A program made the translations under genes and the position numbers. The notes beneath the pieces were generated by a model. That model worked only from the letters and a program-made list of their open reading frames with translations, did not search any database and was not told where the DNA came from. From AC-56 sp046729615 (GTDB lineage Bacteria > Actinomycetota > Thermoleophilia > Solirubrobacterales > 70-9): a stretch of DNA of 64,000 bases. The stretch covers positions 1 through 64,000 of the forward strand of contig JBKPHA010000029.1 in assembly GCA_046729615.1 (NCBI GenBank), read 5' to 3'. Within the stretch, counting starts at the first letter, position 1. Every line of letters begins with the position of its first letter. Of the stretch, positions 24,980-33,730 are shown piece after piece.

Positions 24980-25890
24980 GGGTCGCGTATCTCGGCACCT
25001 CGCCGTTCGCCGTCGCGGTGCTACGCCGCCTGGCAGACTCACCGCACCGCCCGGCGCTCGTCGTGACGCCCCCGGATCGGCCGCGCGGCAGGGGCCGCCG
25101 CCTCGCTCCTCCCCCGGCCGCGCAGGCGGCAACGGAGCTCGGTCTGGAGCTCCACCAGACCGACAGCGTCAATCTCGACTCGAGCGTCGAGGCGATCCGC
25201 GCCGCAGGTGTGGACCTGGGCGTGGTGTGCGCTTTCGGCCAGCTCATCAAGGACCCGTTGCTCTCCGAGCTCGAGCTGCTGAACGTCCACCCGTCGCTCC
25301 TTCCGCGGTGGCGCGGTGCCGCGCCGATTGAGCGCGCGATCTTGGCTGGCGATGCCAAGACCGGTGTGTCGATCCTCAGGGTCACGGCGGGCCTCGATTC
25401 GGGCCCGGTTGCGCTTCGGCAAGCGGTGGAGATCGCGGCGCGCGATGACTACGGCGCGCTGTCGGCGCGGCTCGCGGAGCTTGCGGGAGACCTCATCCTG
25501 CGCGCGCTCGACCTGCGCGAGGCCGCGAGGCTGGAGTTCACCGAGCAGGACGAGTCGGAGGTGACCTACGCGGAGAAGATCTCGCCGCATGAGCGCAGGC
25601 TCGAGCCCGCCCGCCCAGCCATCGAGCTCGAGCGCACGGTCCGCGCGCTCATCCCCCATATCGGCGCCTACCTGGAGCTCGACGTCGGTGAGCGCCTCGG
25701 CGTCCGCGCGGCGACCGCCGAAGCGGCCGGGGATCCCGAGCCGGGAATCCTAGCGGCGGTGGACGGCAGGCTGGTGCTGGGTTGTGCGCGCGGCCGACTG
25801 CGGCTGGACGTCGTGCAGCCAGCGGGCAGGAGGCCGATGTCCGCCGATGCGTACCTGCGCGGCCACCCCGTCCCGTCGCTTGCTCGATGA
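24976..25890 (+). CDS. fmt: Methionyl-tRNA formyltransferase
   Basis: Formylates initiator Met-tRNA using 10-formyl-THF. The 304-residue protein begins VAYLGTSPFAVAVLRRL, has PPDRPRGRGRRLAPPP, and the catalytic block LNVHPSLLPRWRGAAPIERAI (Asn, His) with the later Asp in TAGLDSGPV. The C-terminal OB-like domain ends QPAGRRPMSADAYLRGH. The TTG start overlaps the def stop; its own stop overlaps rsmB (ATGA). Confidence 0.94.
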   Translation: MRVAYLGTSPFAVAVLRRLADSPHRPALVVTPPDRPRGRGRRLAPPPAAQAATELGLELHQTDSVNLDSSVEAIRAAGVDLGVVCAFGQLIKDPLLSELELLNVHPSLLPRWRGAAPIERAILAGDAKTGVSILRVTAGLDSGPVALRQAVEIAARDDYGALSARLAELAGDLILRALDLREAARLEFTEQDESEVTYAEKISPHERRLEPARPAIELERTVRALIPHIGAYLELDVGERLGVRAATAEAAGDPEPGILAAVDGRLVLGCARGRLRLDVVQPAGRRPMSADAYLRGHPVPSLAR

Positions 25891-27179
25891 GCCGCGACCA
25901 CGTCGCGCCCGCCCGGCGCGCCGCCTACGAGGTCCTGCGGCGGGTCTTCGAGCACGGCGCCTGGGCCGACCGCGCGTTTGCGGCCGCCGCCGAGCGCCAT
26001 CGCCTCGACGAGCGCGAGCGCAGCCAGGCGCAGCGCCTGGCTTATGGCGCCGTCCAGCGACGCGGAACCACCGACCGCCTTACCTCGGAGCTCGCGGGCC
26101 GGCCCGTGGCCCGGCTGGATCCGCCGGTGCTTGCCGCCCTGCGACTGGGGCTGTATGAGCTCCTGTTCTCCGATGCGACACCCGCGCATGCGGCGGTGGA
26201 CCAGGCCGTCGAGTTGGCGAAGGGCGGGGGCGGCAAGCGGCGCCGCGCCGGCGCGTCGCTGGTGAACGCGGTGCTGCGTCGCGCCGCAGCGGGCGGCGAC
26301 CTGCTCGCCGAGCTCGACGACTCAACGCCCGAGGGGGCGGCAACGCGTCATTCGTTTCCGGAGTGGCTCGCGCGGATGTGGTGGTCGGAGCTGGGCCCGG
26401 AGGATGCACGTTCCCTGATGGCGGCGCTGAACGAACCCGCCGAGACGGCGCTCCGGGTCAACACGCTGAAGGCCGACCGCGAGGCGCTCATGACGGAGCT
26501 CCGGGGTGGCGGCGACCGGATCGACAGGCACGGCTCCGGGCTGCTGGGGCCGCCGGAGGCCCTGGTCGTGACCGGGTCGCTGACTGAGCGATTGCGGGCC
26601 CGCATCGACGCTGGCGAGCTCGTGCCCCAGGCGCGCGGCTCGCAGGCGGTTGTCGCGGAGCTCGACCCCCACCCGGGCGAGCGGATCCTCGACCTCTGCT
26701 CGGCGCCCGGCATCAAGACGACCGCGATCGCCGCGCGAATGAGCGACTCGGGAGAGGTGGTCGCGGTCGATCGGGATCCCGGTCGAGCTGCGCAGCTCGG
26801 CGCGCTGTGCGCGCGCCTCGGCGTCACATGTGCGCGAGTCATCGTCGCGGATGCCACGGAGGACGACCTGGGCGGCGGCTACGATCGCGTCCTCGTGGAT
26901 CCACCGTGCTCCGATCTCGGGACGCTGGCCTCGCGGCCGGACGCTCGCTGGCGCAAGTCGCCCGAGCTGATCGAGCGCCTGTCGGGGTTGCAGGCCAAGA
27001 TCCTGCACCGGGCGCTGCAGGCCGTGAGGCCGGGCGGAACGCTCGTCTACTCCGTCTGCACTATCTCGCGGCGCGAGGGCCCAGATCAGGTCGAGTCGCT
27101 CCGAGCCCGATCCGTGCAGCTTCGCCCCGATCGCGACCGAACCGACGGGTTCTTCATCGCCCGGCTGGAGCGCACCTAG
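25887..27179 (+). CDS. rsmB: 16S rRNA m5C967 methyltransferase RsmB
   Basis: A 430-residue enzyme with a NusB-like RNA-binding domain (ARRAAYEVLRRVFEHGAWAD to about residue 140) and a SAM-dependent m5C methyltransferase domain: ILDLCSAPGIKTTAIAARM (motif I), VVAVDRDPGRAAQL, VLVDPPCSDLGTLASRP (motif IV) and VYSVCTISRREG (motif VI, catalytic Cys). Motif IV reads DPPCS where DAPCS is usual. The start is the ATG overlapping the fmt stop. It is the usual fmt-rsmB order. Confidence 0.92.
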   Translation: MSRDHVAPARRAAYEVLRRVFEHGAWADRAFAAAAERHRLDERERSQAQRLAYGAVQRRGTTDRLTSELAGRPVARLDPPVLAALRLGLYELLFSDATPAHAAVDQAVELAKGGGGKRRRAGASLVNAVLRRAAAGGDLLAELDDSTPEGAATRHSFPEWLARMWWSELGPEDARSLMAALNEPAETALRVNTLKADREALMTELRGGGDRIDRHGSGLLGPPEALVVTGSLTERLRARIDAGELVPQARGSQAVVAELDPHPGERILDLCSAPGIKTTAIAARMSDSGEVVAVDRDPGRAAQLGALCARLGVTCARVIVADATEDDLGGGYDRVLVDPPCSDLGTLASRPDARWRKSPELIERLSGLQAKILHRALQAVRPGGTLVYSVCTISRREGPDQVESLRARSVQLRPDRDRTDGFFIARLERT

Positions 27180-27410
27180 ATGGCGACCGGGGACGCCACG
27201 CTCAAGCGGCCCGCATGCCCCGGCTGTGGTGAGCCGTGGCTTCGGCCCACTCAGCTTCCTGGCCGCTACCGCTGCGTCTACTGCCTGCGGCGCTACGAGC
27301 TCGTCTCGCAGTGCCCGAACTGCGGCGAGCATCAGACGATCGTCCGCATGAGCACCTCCGAGGACCTGCTCTGCCAGCATTGCGGCCACTCGATGCTGCG
27401 CCCCGTTTAG
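27180..27410 (+). CDS. Small zinc-ribbon protein
   Basis: A 76-residue protein with four CxxC pairs: CPGCGEPW, YRCVYCLRRYE, CPNCGEHQ and CQHCGHSM. It resembles a double zinc ribbon that could bind RNA, DNA or a protein partner. Its ATG follows the rsmB TAG with no gap, so it is surely on the same transcript. The specific function is unknown. Confidence 0.75.
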   Translation: MATGDATLKRPACPGCGEPWLRPTQLPGRYRCVYCLRRYELVSQCPNCGEHQTIVRMSTSEDLLCQHCGHSMLRPV

Positions 27411-27602
27411 GTGGTACCTCCGCCGACGCTGCACCGCAAACGGCGGTCCCAGGCGCCGTCATGCTGCGCGGCGCCTACGGCGCCGACGGCATCCCTGCCT
27501 GGTCGCTCGCGTGGGATCATGCACGCCACGCTCCCTGCGTCGTTGCCTGACGGCGCCTGTGCCTCGCCGTTTACGGCACACCGTCACCGGAGGCACCACT
27601 AG
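27411..27602 (+). repeat. Intergenic repeat element, copy B (forward)
   Basis: This 192-bp copy fills the entire gap between the zinc-ribbon gene and rpe. It matches the reverse complement of 45710-45904 almost throughout, including AAACGGCGG, ATGCTGCGCGGCGCCTACGG, CGCCGACGGCATCC, GCCTGGTCGCTCGCGTG, TCATGCACGCCA and CGGCACACCGTC. The right end, GGAGGCACCACTAG, places GGAGG 9 nt before the rpe ATG. Confidence 0.8.
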
Positions 27603-28283
27603 ATGGCCGCACGGGACCTGTTCGCCCGGCATCAGGTCGTGCCGTCGATCCTGTCCGGGGACTTCGCCCGGCTCGGTGCTCAGGTCGCCGAGGTCATGAC
27701 CGCCGGGGCCCGCGTCATCCACGTCGACGTGATGGACGGCCATTTCGTCCCGCCGATAACGATGGGCCCTCTGATCGCGGCGTCGATCGCGGACCAGGTG
27801 CACGGCGCCGGCGGCGGCATCGACGTTCACCTGATGATCGAGCGTCCCGCCGAGCACGTGGCGGAGTTCGTCAAAGCCGGGGCGGACTGCATCACCGCGC
27901 ATTTCGAGGCCGACCCGAACATCCACCGCACGCTCGGCGCCATCCGCGACGCAGGCTGCCTGGCCGGCGTCGCGATCAATCCCGGGACGCCGGCCGCCGC
28001 CGTCCGCGAGCTGGATGGGCACGCGGACATCGTGCTCTGCATGACGGTCAACCCCGGGTGGGGCGGCCAGTCATTCATCCCGTCGTCCCCGGGCAAGGTC
28101 CGGCGAATCCGCGACGCCGCGCCTTCGGCCGTGATCGAGGTGGACGGGGGGATTGACGCCGACACGGTGGGCAGCATTGCCGAGGCCGGCGCGACGCTGT
28201 TTGTCGCGGGCTCAGCCGTGTTCGGGACTCCCGACCCGGGCGAGGCATTCCGTCGCATCGCGGCGGCCGCTGCCCCGGGGTAG
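27603..28283 (+). CDS. rpe: Ribulose-phosphate 3-epimerase
   Basis: Interconverts ribulose 5-phosphate and xylulose 5-phosphate in the pentose phosphate pathway. The 226-residue TIM barrel has VVPSILSGDFARLG, the metal-binding IHVDVMDGHFVPPITMGP, DVHLMIERP, CMTVNPGWGGQSFIP and IEVDGGIDADTVG. The ribosome binding site GGAGG is contributed by the repeat element that ends at the start codon. Rpe also supplies the ribulose 5-phosphate used by RibB, encoded nearby. Confidence 0.94.
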   Translation: MAARDLFARHQVVPSILSGDFARLGAQVAEVMTAGARVIHVDVMDGHFVPPITMGPLIAASIADQVHGAGGGIDVHLMIERPAEHVAEFVKAGADCITAHFEADPNIHRTLGAIRDAGCLAGVAINPGTPAAAVRELDGHADIVLCMTVNPGWGGQSFIPSSPGKVRRIRDAAPSAVIEVDGGIDADTVGSIAEAGATLFVAGSAVFGTPDPGEAFRRIAAAAAPG

Positions 28284-28299
28284 GCCGGACCGTGCCGGA

Positions 28300-29222
28300 C
28301 CGGGAAGATCGCTCGGCTACTCGTTCCTCTGGACGCTGGACACGATCGCGACGATCGGGTCGGTCGGGATGCCCCGGGACACCGTCGCGCGCATCCTGGT
28401 CGTGTTCCTGATCATCTTCGGCGTCGGTACGCTCTTCTACGCGCTCGTCACGGTCACGGAGTTCCTCGTCGCGGGCCGGCTCAGCGGGCTCCTGGCTGAC
28501 CGGCGCATGCAGCGGATGATCGACTCGCTCTCCGACCATGACTCATCTGCGGCTTCGGCCCGCGTAGGTCGCCAGGTGGCCCGCGACCTGCGGGTGACGG
28601 GCCAGCCATTCGTCGTCGTCGACGACAACCCCGACAACCGCGAGATCGCGGAGGAGATGGACGCCCCCTTCCGGGAGGGACCCCCACGGAGGACGCCGTG
28701 CTGCGGCAGGCCGGGATCGGGCGGGCAAGGTCGGTGCTCGCCTGCAAGGACTCCGACGCCGAGAACATCTTCGCGACGCTCACCGCGCGCGAGCTCCGCC
28801 CCGACATCACGATCGTCGCTCGCGCCAGCGTCGAGGACTCGGAGAAAAAGCTCAAGCGTGCCAGCGCGGATCGGGTGATCTCGCCGTACAAGGCGAGCGG
28901 CGCCGAGATGGCACGTTTGGCGCTCCATCCGCAGGTCGCGGGGGTCGTCGATGTCGTGCCGGAGTACCGGATGGAGGAGATCGAGGTGATGAGCGGCTGC
29001 GCCGGCGCCGGTAAGCGCATCCGCGACCTCCGCGGCACGACGGCGATCGTCGCGCTGCGACGCAGCGACGGCACCATCGAGCCGCAGCCCGCGGGCGAGC
29101 GCGAGCTCGAGCCGGGCGACGTCCTCGTCGCGATGGGCACGCGTGAGGCGATGGACCGCCTGGAGGAGACCTTCCAGAGCCGGGCGGCCCGCTCCACCGA
29201 CGTGCGCCGGCTGAGGCCCTAA
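28300..29222 (+). pseudogene. Potassium channel with TrkA-N/TrkA-C domains, truncated and frameshifted
   Basis: Homology to two-helix potassium channels fused to RCK domains. The pore region is FLWTLDTIATIGSVG and the second helix LVVFLIIFGVGTLFYALVTV; the first helix and a start codon are missing, as rpe ends only about 35 bp upstream. The selectivity filter (TIGSVG) departs from TVGYG. Two compensating shifts near 28540 and 28560 scramble the nucleotide-binding ICGFGRVGRQ loop. A third near 28680 moves the frame into LLRQAGIGRARSVLACKDSD and the C-terminal TrkA-C domain. It is probably a decayed gene. Confidence 0.8.
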
Positions 29223-30598
29223 CTCGCCTCGTCGGCGGCGGCCAGTCGCGCCTCGATCTCCTCCGGCGACCCGGGGGTGACCAGGTCCTCCGGCCGCGCG
29301 ACCCGCGGCGGGTGGCGGTAGAGCACGTAGAGCAGCGCGCAGAGAAGGGCGGCGGCGCCGGTGAACCCGACCTCGACCCGACGGAACTCACCGAGGACGG
29401 GGACGAGGTTCCACGCCACGAAGCCGGCGGCGCACATCACCCAGCGGGCAGCCGCCGCGCGCACCTGGCCCTGCGCGAGGGCGGCCTGGTTCAGCGTGCC
29501 GGACGCCAGGTAGAAGCCCATGCCCGCGGTCACGATCAGAAGGCCGGCCCGGTCGTAGGTGAACTTCTTGCCGAAGGCGAGCTGCATCAGGTCCGGTCCT
29601 GCGACCGCGACGACCAGCGCGACCAGCGCGGCGAACGCGGCGATCGCGGCGAGCGTCATGCGCACAGACGCCCGGAAGGCTCCGGCGTCGCCAGCCGCAC
29701 CGCTGGCCCGAAGGCGCGTCAGGTGCGGCAGGAGGCTGGTCGCCACCGCTTGGAACAGAACCAGCGGAGCGCGAGCGATCATCAGCACGTTGAAGATGAA
29801 TCCGGCAGCAGCCGCCCCTTCCAGCCCGCGAACGATGAGCGGCCCCGCGTTCAGAAGGCTCTGCTCGCTGGTCATGATCAGGAGCACGGCGGCCGCGAAG
29901 CCGCCCCCGTGCGCCAGCGTGAACTGCGTGCCCTCCGTCTGCGGCTGGAGCGCCCCCGCGCCCCGCCGGCTCACCGCGCGCCCGGCGAACGCCAGCGGGA
30001 CGACCGTCAGGCTGAGCACCGGCGCCGCGACGATGCCGAGCGCCACTGCCGTCTGGCCGCTCGCGATCCCCACCGCGACTGCGAGCGAGAACGACATCCG
30101 CGCCGTCGATTCGGCCAGAAGCAGCGCCCCGTAGAGGACGAACCGCCTGCTGCCCGCGAGAAAGCCGCGCGCGAAGAAGCTCGCGCCGAAGGCCAGCACC
30201 GCGGCGACACAGATCCAGTAGAGGGTGGAATTTCCGGAGAGGAGGTCGTCCTGGAGCGGCCCCCGGAGAGCCAGCGCCGCAGCGGCGAATGTGGCCGCGA
30301 GTCCGAGCTGGATCATCGCGGCGACGCGCAGCGCATCCGCGATCGGCTCCCCCCGGGCCTGGCGGGCGGCGATCGTCCGCGACAGCAGCTGCTCGACGGG
30401 CCGGAAGAGGATCGAGATCGTGACGAACACGGCCGACCACAACACGACGACCTCGCCGTAGGCGGTCCGGTCGAGGTTGTGCGAGGCGAGCGAGAAGTAG
30501 ACGTAGGTGAGAAGGCCGGCGGAGCCGACCCCGACAGACAGCATCGCGGCCGAGCGCCCGAACCGCCTCGTCTCCGCCGCTTCTGCCTGCCGCGCCAT
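29219..30598 (-). CDS. Polysaccharide/lipid flippase-like membrane protein (MOP superfamily)
   Basis: A 459-residue polytopic protein with about 12 to 14 hydrophobic helices, beginning AAMLSVGVGSAGLLTYVYF and including RPVEQLLSRTIAARQARG after the second helix and AAAGFIFNVLMIARAPLVLF in the middle. The pattern is that of MOP exporters (Wzx/MurJ relatives) that flip lipid-linked sugars. The substrate is unknown. The start is the ATG before ARQAEAAETRRF; upstream in-frame codons are antisense to the ribD promoter region. It is divergent from ribD. Confidence 0.7.
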   Translation of the reverse strand: MARQAEAAETRRFGRSAAMLSVGVGSAGLLTYVYFSLASHNLDRTAYGEVVVLWSAVFVTISILFRPVEQLLSRTIAARQARGEPIADALRVAAMIQLGLAATFAAAALALRGPLQDDLLSGNSTLYWICVAAVLAFGASFFARGFLAGSRRFVLYGALLLAESTARMSFSLAVAVGIASGQTAVALGIVAAPVLSLTVVPLAFAGRAVSRRGAGALQPQTEGTQFTLAHGGGFAAAVLLIMTSEQSLLNAGPLIVRGLEGAAAAGFIFNVLMIARAPLVLFQAVATSLLPHLTRLRASGAAGDAGAFRASVRMTLAAIAAFAALVALVVAVAGPDLMQLAFGKKFTYDRAGLLIVTAGMGFYLASGTLNQAALAQGQVRAAAARWVMCAAGFVAWNLVPVLGEFRRVEVGFTGAAALLCALLYVLYRHPPRVARPEDLVTPGSPEEIEARLAAADEAS

Positions 30599-30647
30599 GC
30601 GCGGGGACCGTAACCCTCGCGCGGCGGGACGGTACGTCCACGCGGCG

Positions 30648-30672
30648 TATGATTGGTTGACTGACCAGTCAA
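30648..30672 (+). promoter_or_regulatory. Candidate ribD promoter -10 and overlapping palindromic operator
   Basis: TATGAT (30648-30653) is a good -10 box 33 nt before the ribD GTG. Just downstream, over the expected transcription start, is the palindrome TTGACTGACCAGTCAA (30657-30672; 7-bp arms, 2-nt centre), the form of a TetR-type repressor site. It could act on ribD, on the divergent flippase gene, or on both. No FMN riboswitch was found here. Confidence 0.5.
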
Positions 30673-30686
30673 TCGGGAACGTCAAC

Positions 30687-31805
30687 GTGTTCACAGACCG
30701 GGATCGCCTGTACCTCCGCCGCGCTCTGGATCTGGCGGTGCGTGGCCGCGGCAGGGTGAGCCCAAACCCGCTGGTCGGCGCGGTCCTGGTCGGCGACGGG
30801 CAGGTCATCGGCGAGGGCTTTCACGCCGAGCTCGGCAGCCCGCACGCGGAGACGGCGGCACTCGCCGAGGCTCGTGCCCGAGGCGTCGACCCGGCCGGCG
30901 CGACGATGTATGTGACGCTCGAGCCGTGCGCCCACCATGGCCGCCAGCCGCCATGCGTGGATGCGATCCTGGACGCGGGCGTCGTCCGCGTGGTCGTGGC
31001 CTCCGATGATCCGAGTGAGAAGGCGCGCGGGCGCGGCCCCGGGCTCCTGCGGACGGCGGGCGTGGAGGTAGAGTTCGCGGAAGGGAAGGAGGCGGACGCT
31101 GCGAGGCTCCTGAACCAGGCGTTTCGAAAGCACGCGCGGACGGGCCGGCCCCTCGTCGTGCTGAAGTCCGCAGTCACGCTCGACGGCCGCGTAGCCACCG
31201 CCGGCGGCGACGCGAAGTGGATCTCGGGCGCGCAGAGCCGGCGCTTGGCGCACCGCTGGCGAGCGGAGGTCGACGCCGTGTGCATCGGAATCGGCACGGC
31301 GCTGGCCGACGATCCGCTGCTTACGGCGCGCGAGGTCGCGGCTTTCAGTCAGCCAACGAGAGTCGTCTTCGACTCGGAGGCCCGCCTGTCCCCGAATTCG
31401 CGCCTCGTCCGCTCGATCGGCGAGGCGCCGGTGGTCGTGGTCGCTTCCGGCGCCGCCCCGGGCGAGCGCGTCCGCGATCTAGGGGCCGCCGGTGCCACCG
31501 TCCTGGTCGTCACCGGCGAGCCGACCGATCGCGTCCGGGAGGCGCTCGCGGAGCTCGGGCGCCGCAAGATGACCAACCTGCTGCTGGAGGGCGGGCCGAC
31601 GCTCGCTGGCTCGTTCTTCGACGCCGGTGAGATCGATGAGCTCCGCCTGTTCATCGCGCCGATCGTGGCCGGCGGGATGCTGGCCCGGCCGCTGATCGCC
31701 GGTGACGGGGCGATGACGCTTCCAGACGCGGTCACCGCTAGGGCGATGACCTGCGAGCGCTCCGGGGAAGACCTCTTGGTGCGGGCCCGGCTGAGGGAGT
31801 GGTAA
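30687..31805 (+). CDS. ribD: Bifunctional riboflavin deaminase/reductase RibD
   Basis: Catalyses two successive steps of riboflavin synthesis, pyrimidine deamination and ribosyl reduction. The 372-residue protein has an N-terminal zinc deaminase domain (SPNPLVGAVLV, HAETAAL, EPCAHHGRQPPC) and a C-terminal DHFR-like reductase domain (VLKSAVTLDGRVATAGGDAK, LLEGGPTLAGSFFDAG). The start used is a GTG in the context VFTDRDRLYLRRAL, which fits the family; the open frame upstream is antisense to the flippase start. First gene of the rib operon. Confidence 0.93.
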   Translation: MFTDRDRLYLRRALDLAVRGRGRVSPNPLVGAVLVGDGQVIGEGFHAELGSPHAETAALAEARARGVDPAGATMYVTLEPCAHHGRQPPCVDAILDAGVVRVVVASDDPSEKARGRGPGLLRTAGVEVEFAEGKEADAARLLNQAFRKHARTGRPLVVLKSAVTLDGRVATAGGDAKWISGAQSRRLAHRWRAEVDAVCIGIGTALADDPLLTAREVAAFSQPTRVVFDSEARLSPNSRLVRSIGEAPVVVVASGAAPGERVRDLGAAGATVLVVTGEPTDRVREALAELGRRKMTNLLLEGGPTLAGSFFDAGEIDELRLFIAPIVAGGMLARPLIAGDGAMTLPDAVTARAMTCERSGEDLLVRARLREW

Positions 31806-31808
31806 GCG

Positions 31809-32417
31809 ATGTTCACGGGCATCATCCGGGAGATGGGGACCGTCGAGGCCATCGAGAGCACCGAGGCGGGCGCCCGCCTGCGGGTCCGCGGGGGCGTGGC
31901 GGACGAGCTGGCGCCCGGAGACTCGGTCTCGGTGAACGGCGTCTGCCTCACCGCGGCGGACGCCACGGATGGTGCCTTCGAAGCGGACGTGATGAATCAG
32001 ACCCTGTCCCTCACCACCCTCGGGAGGCTCGAGGCGGGCGACCCGGTCAACCTCGAGCCGCCACTGCGCGCCGGTGAGCCCCTGTGCGGGCATCTGGTCC
32101 AGGGCCACGTTGACGGAACCGGGCGGGTCGCGTCGATGTCCGACGACGGCTTCGCCCGCCGACTCCGGATCTTGCTTCCTGCAGAGCTTCGCCGCTACGT
32201 CGCCGAACGCGGGGCCGTGGCGATCGACGGCGTCAGCCTCACCGTCGCCGCCGTTTCGCGCGACGCCATCGAGGTCGCGCTGATCCCGGAGACTCTCGAG
32301 CGCACGACGCTGGGATCGCTCGAGGACCGGAGCGAGGTGAACGTCGAGGTCGACGTGGTCGCCCGGTACGCGGAGCGGCTCATGCATGGCTTAAATGAAG
32401 GGAAGGAAGCGCAATGA
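31809..32417 (+). CDS. ribE: Riboflavin synthase alpha chain
   Basis: Dismutates two lumazines to riboflavin. The 202-residue protein is a tandem of two lumazine-binding barrels: it begins MFTGIIREMGTVEAIE with SVNGVCLTA in the first half, and has GHVDGTGRVASM with AIDGVSLTVAAV in the second. It follows ribD by 3 bp and overlaps ribBA (ATGA), so it is part of the same operon. Confidence 0.94.
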   Translation: MFTGIIREMGTVEAIESTEAGARLRVRGGVADELAPGDSVSVNGVCLTAADATDGAFEADVMNQTLSLTTLGRLEAGDPVNLEPPLRAGEPLCGHLVQGHVDGTGRVASMSDDGFARRLRILLPAELRRYVAERGAVAIDGVSLTVAAVSRDAIEVALIPETLERTTLGSLEDRSEVNVEVDVVARYAERLMHGLNEGKEAQ

Positions 32418-33730
32418 GCAGCCAGGCAACAAGCGTCTTCGCCTCCATCGAGGAGGCGATCGAGGAGATCCGCCACGGCCGCATGGTCGTCGTCTGCGAC
32501 GACAAGAACCGGGAGAACGAGGGCGATCTGACGATGGCCTCGCAGTTCGCGACGCCGGAAGCGATCAACTTCATGGCCAAGCACGGTCGCGGGCTGATCT
32601 GCCTGTCGCTGACCGGCGATCGCTGCGACGAGCTCGGGCTCGATCTGATGGCGGCGAAGAACGAATCCCCCTTCAACACCGCCTTCACCACCTCCATCGA
32701 GGCCCGCGAGGGCGTGACCACTGGGATCTCCGCGGCCGACCGGGCGCGGACGATCCAGGTCGCGATCGATCCCCACTCGGGACCTGGTGACCTGGTGCAG
32801 CCCGGCCACGTTTTCCCGCTCAAGGCGAAGGACGGCGGCGTGCTCGAGCGCGCGGGGCAAACCGAGGCCGCGGTGGACCTGGCGCGGCTCGCTGGGCTCA
32901 TCCCCGCTGGTGTGATCTGCGAGATCATGAACGAGGACGGCACGATGGCGCGCGTGCCCGACCTCGCGCCCTACTGCGAGCGGCACGGCCTTGTGATGAT
33001 CACCGTCGCCGACCTGATCGCCTACCGGCGGCGGACGGAGCGGCTGGTCGAGCGGGTGGTCGCGACGCGCCTGCCCACCGCGTTCGGCGAGTTCACCGCC
33101 ATCGGCTACCGCTCGCTCGTCGACGACAAGCACCACCTCGCCATGGTCAAGGGCGACGTCAGGGAGATGGAGGACGTCCTAGTGCGGGTTCATTCGGAAT
33201 GCCTCACCGGTGACGTCTTCCACTCGCTCCGATGCGACTGCGGGGAACAGCTCGAGGCGGCGCTCGCGATGATCGAGCGCGAGGGCGCGGGCGTTCTGCT
33301 CTACCTCTCGCAGGAGGGCCGGGGCATCGGACTGCTGAACAAGCTGCGGGCCTACAAGCTCCAGGAGGACGGCCTGGACACGGTGGAGGCGAACCTGAAG
33401 CTTGGGCTGCCCGCCGACCTGCGCGACTACGGGATCGGGGCGCAGATCCTGGTCGACCTGGGGCTCACCAGCATCCGGATCCTCACCAACAACCCGAAGA
33501 AGATCCACGGTCTCGAGGGCTACGGCCTCTCGGTGACCGATCAGATCCCGATCCAGGCGATCCCGAACCCCCACAACGAGGAGTACCTGCGGACCAAGCG
33601 CGAGCGCCTCGGCCACACACTCCACCACCAGGGACTGCCGCTCGACGAGGAGCTGATCCACTCCGAGCAGCAGCGCCAGGCCGAGCGCGGCGCGCTGGGC
33701 GCTCGCGAGGCGGACGAAGAGGATGCCTGA
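32414..33730 (+). CDS. ribBA: Bifunctional DHBP synthase / GTP cyclohydrolase II
   Basis: Provides both precursors of riboflavin. The 438-residue fusion has the RibB domain (residues about 8-205; VVVCDDKNRENEGDL, HGRGLICLSL, HTEA-equivalent QTEAAVDLARLAG) and the RibA domain (about 210-405; VRVHSECLTGDVFHSLRCD, CDCGEQL zinc cysteines, LYLSQEGRGIGLLNKLRAY). In the RibB domain the usual RxGHTEA reads RAGQTEA: the His is replaced by Gln, which may affect that half. The last 30 residues are a charged tail overlapping ribH. Confidence 0.9.
   Translation: MSSQATSVFASIEEAIEEIRHGRMVVVCDDKNRENEGDLTMASQFATPEAINFMAKHGRGLICLSLTGDRCDELGLDLMAAKNESPFNTAFTTSIEAREGVTTGISAADRARTIQVAIDPHSGPGDLVQPGHVFPLKAKDGGVLERAGQTEAAVDLARLAGLIPAGVICEIMNEDGTMARVPDLAPYCERHGLVMITVADLIAYRRRTERLVERVVATRLPTAFGEFTAIGYRSLVDDKHHLAMVKGDVREMEDVLVRVHSECLTGDVFHSLRCDCGEQLEAALAMIEREGAGVLLYLSQEGRGIGLLNKLRAYKLQEDGLDTVEANLKLGLPADLRDYGIGAQILVDLGLTSIRILTNNPKKIHGLEGYGLSVTDQIPIQAIPNPHNEEYLRTKRERLGHTLHHQGLPLDEELIHSEQQRQAERGALGAREADEEDA

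Noticed and set aside
30599..30686. FMN riboswitch before the riboflavin operon
   Set aside because: The gap is only 88 bp and lacks the conserved RFN element sequences; a palindrome and a -10 box account for it.
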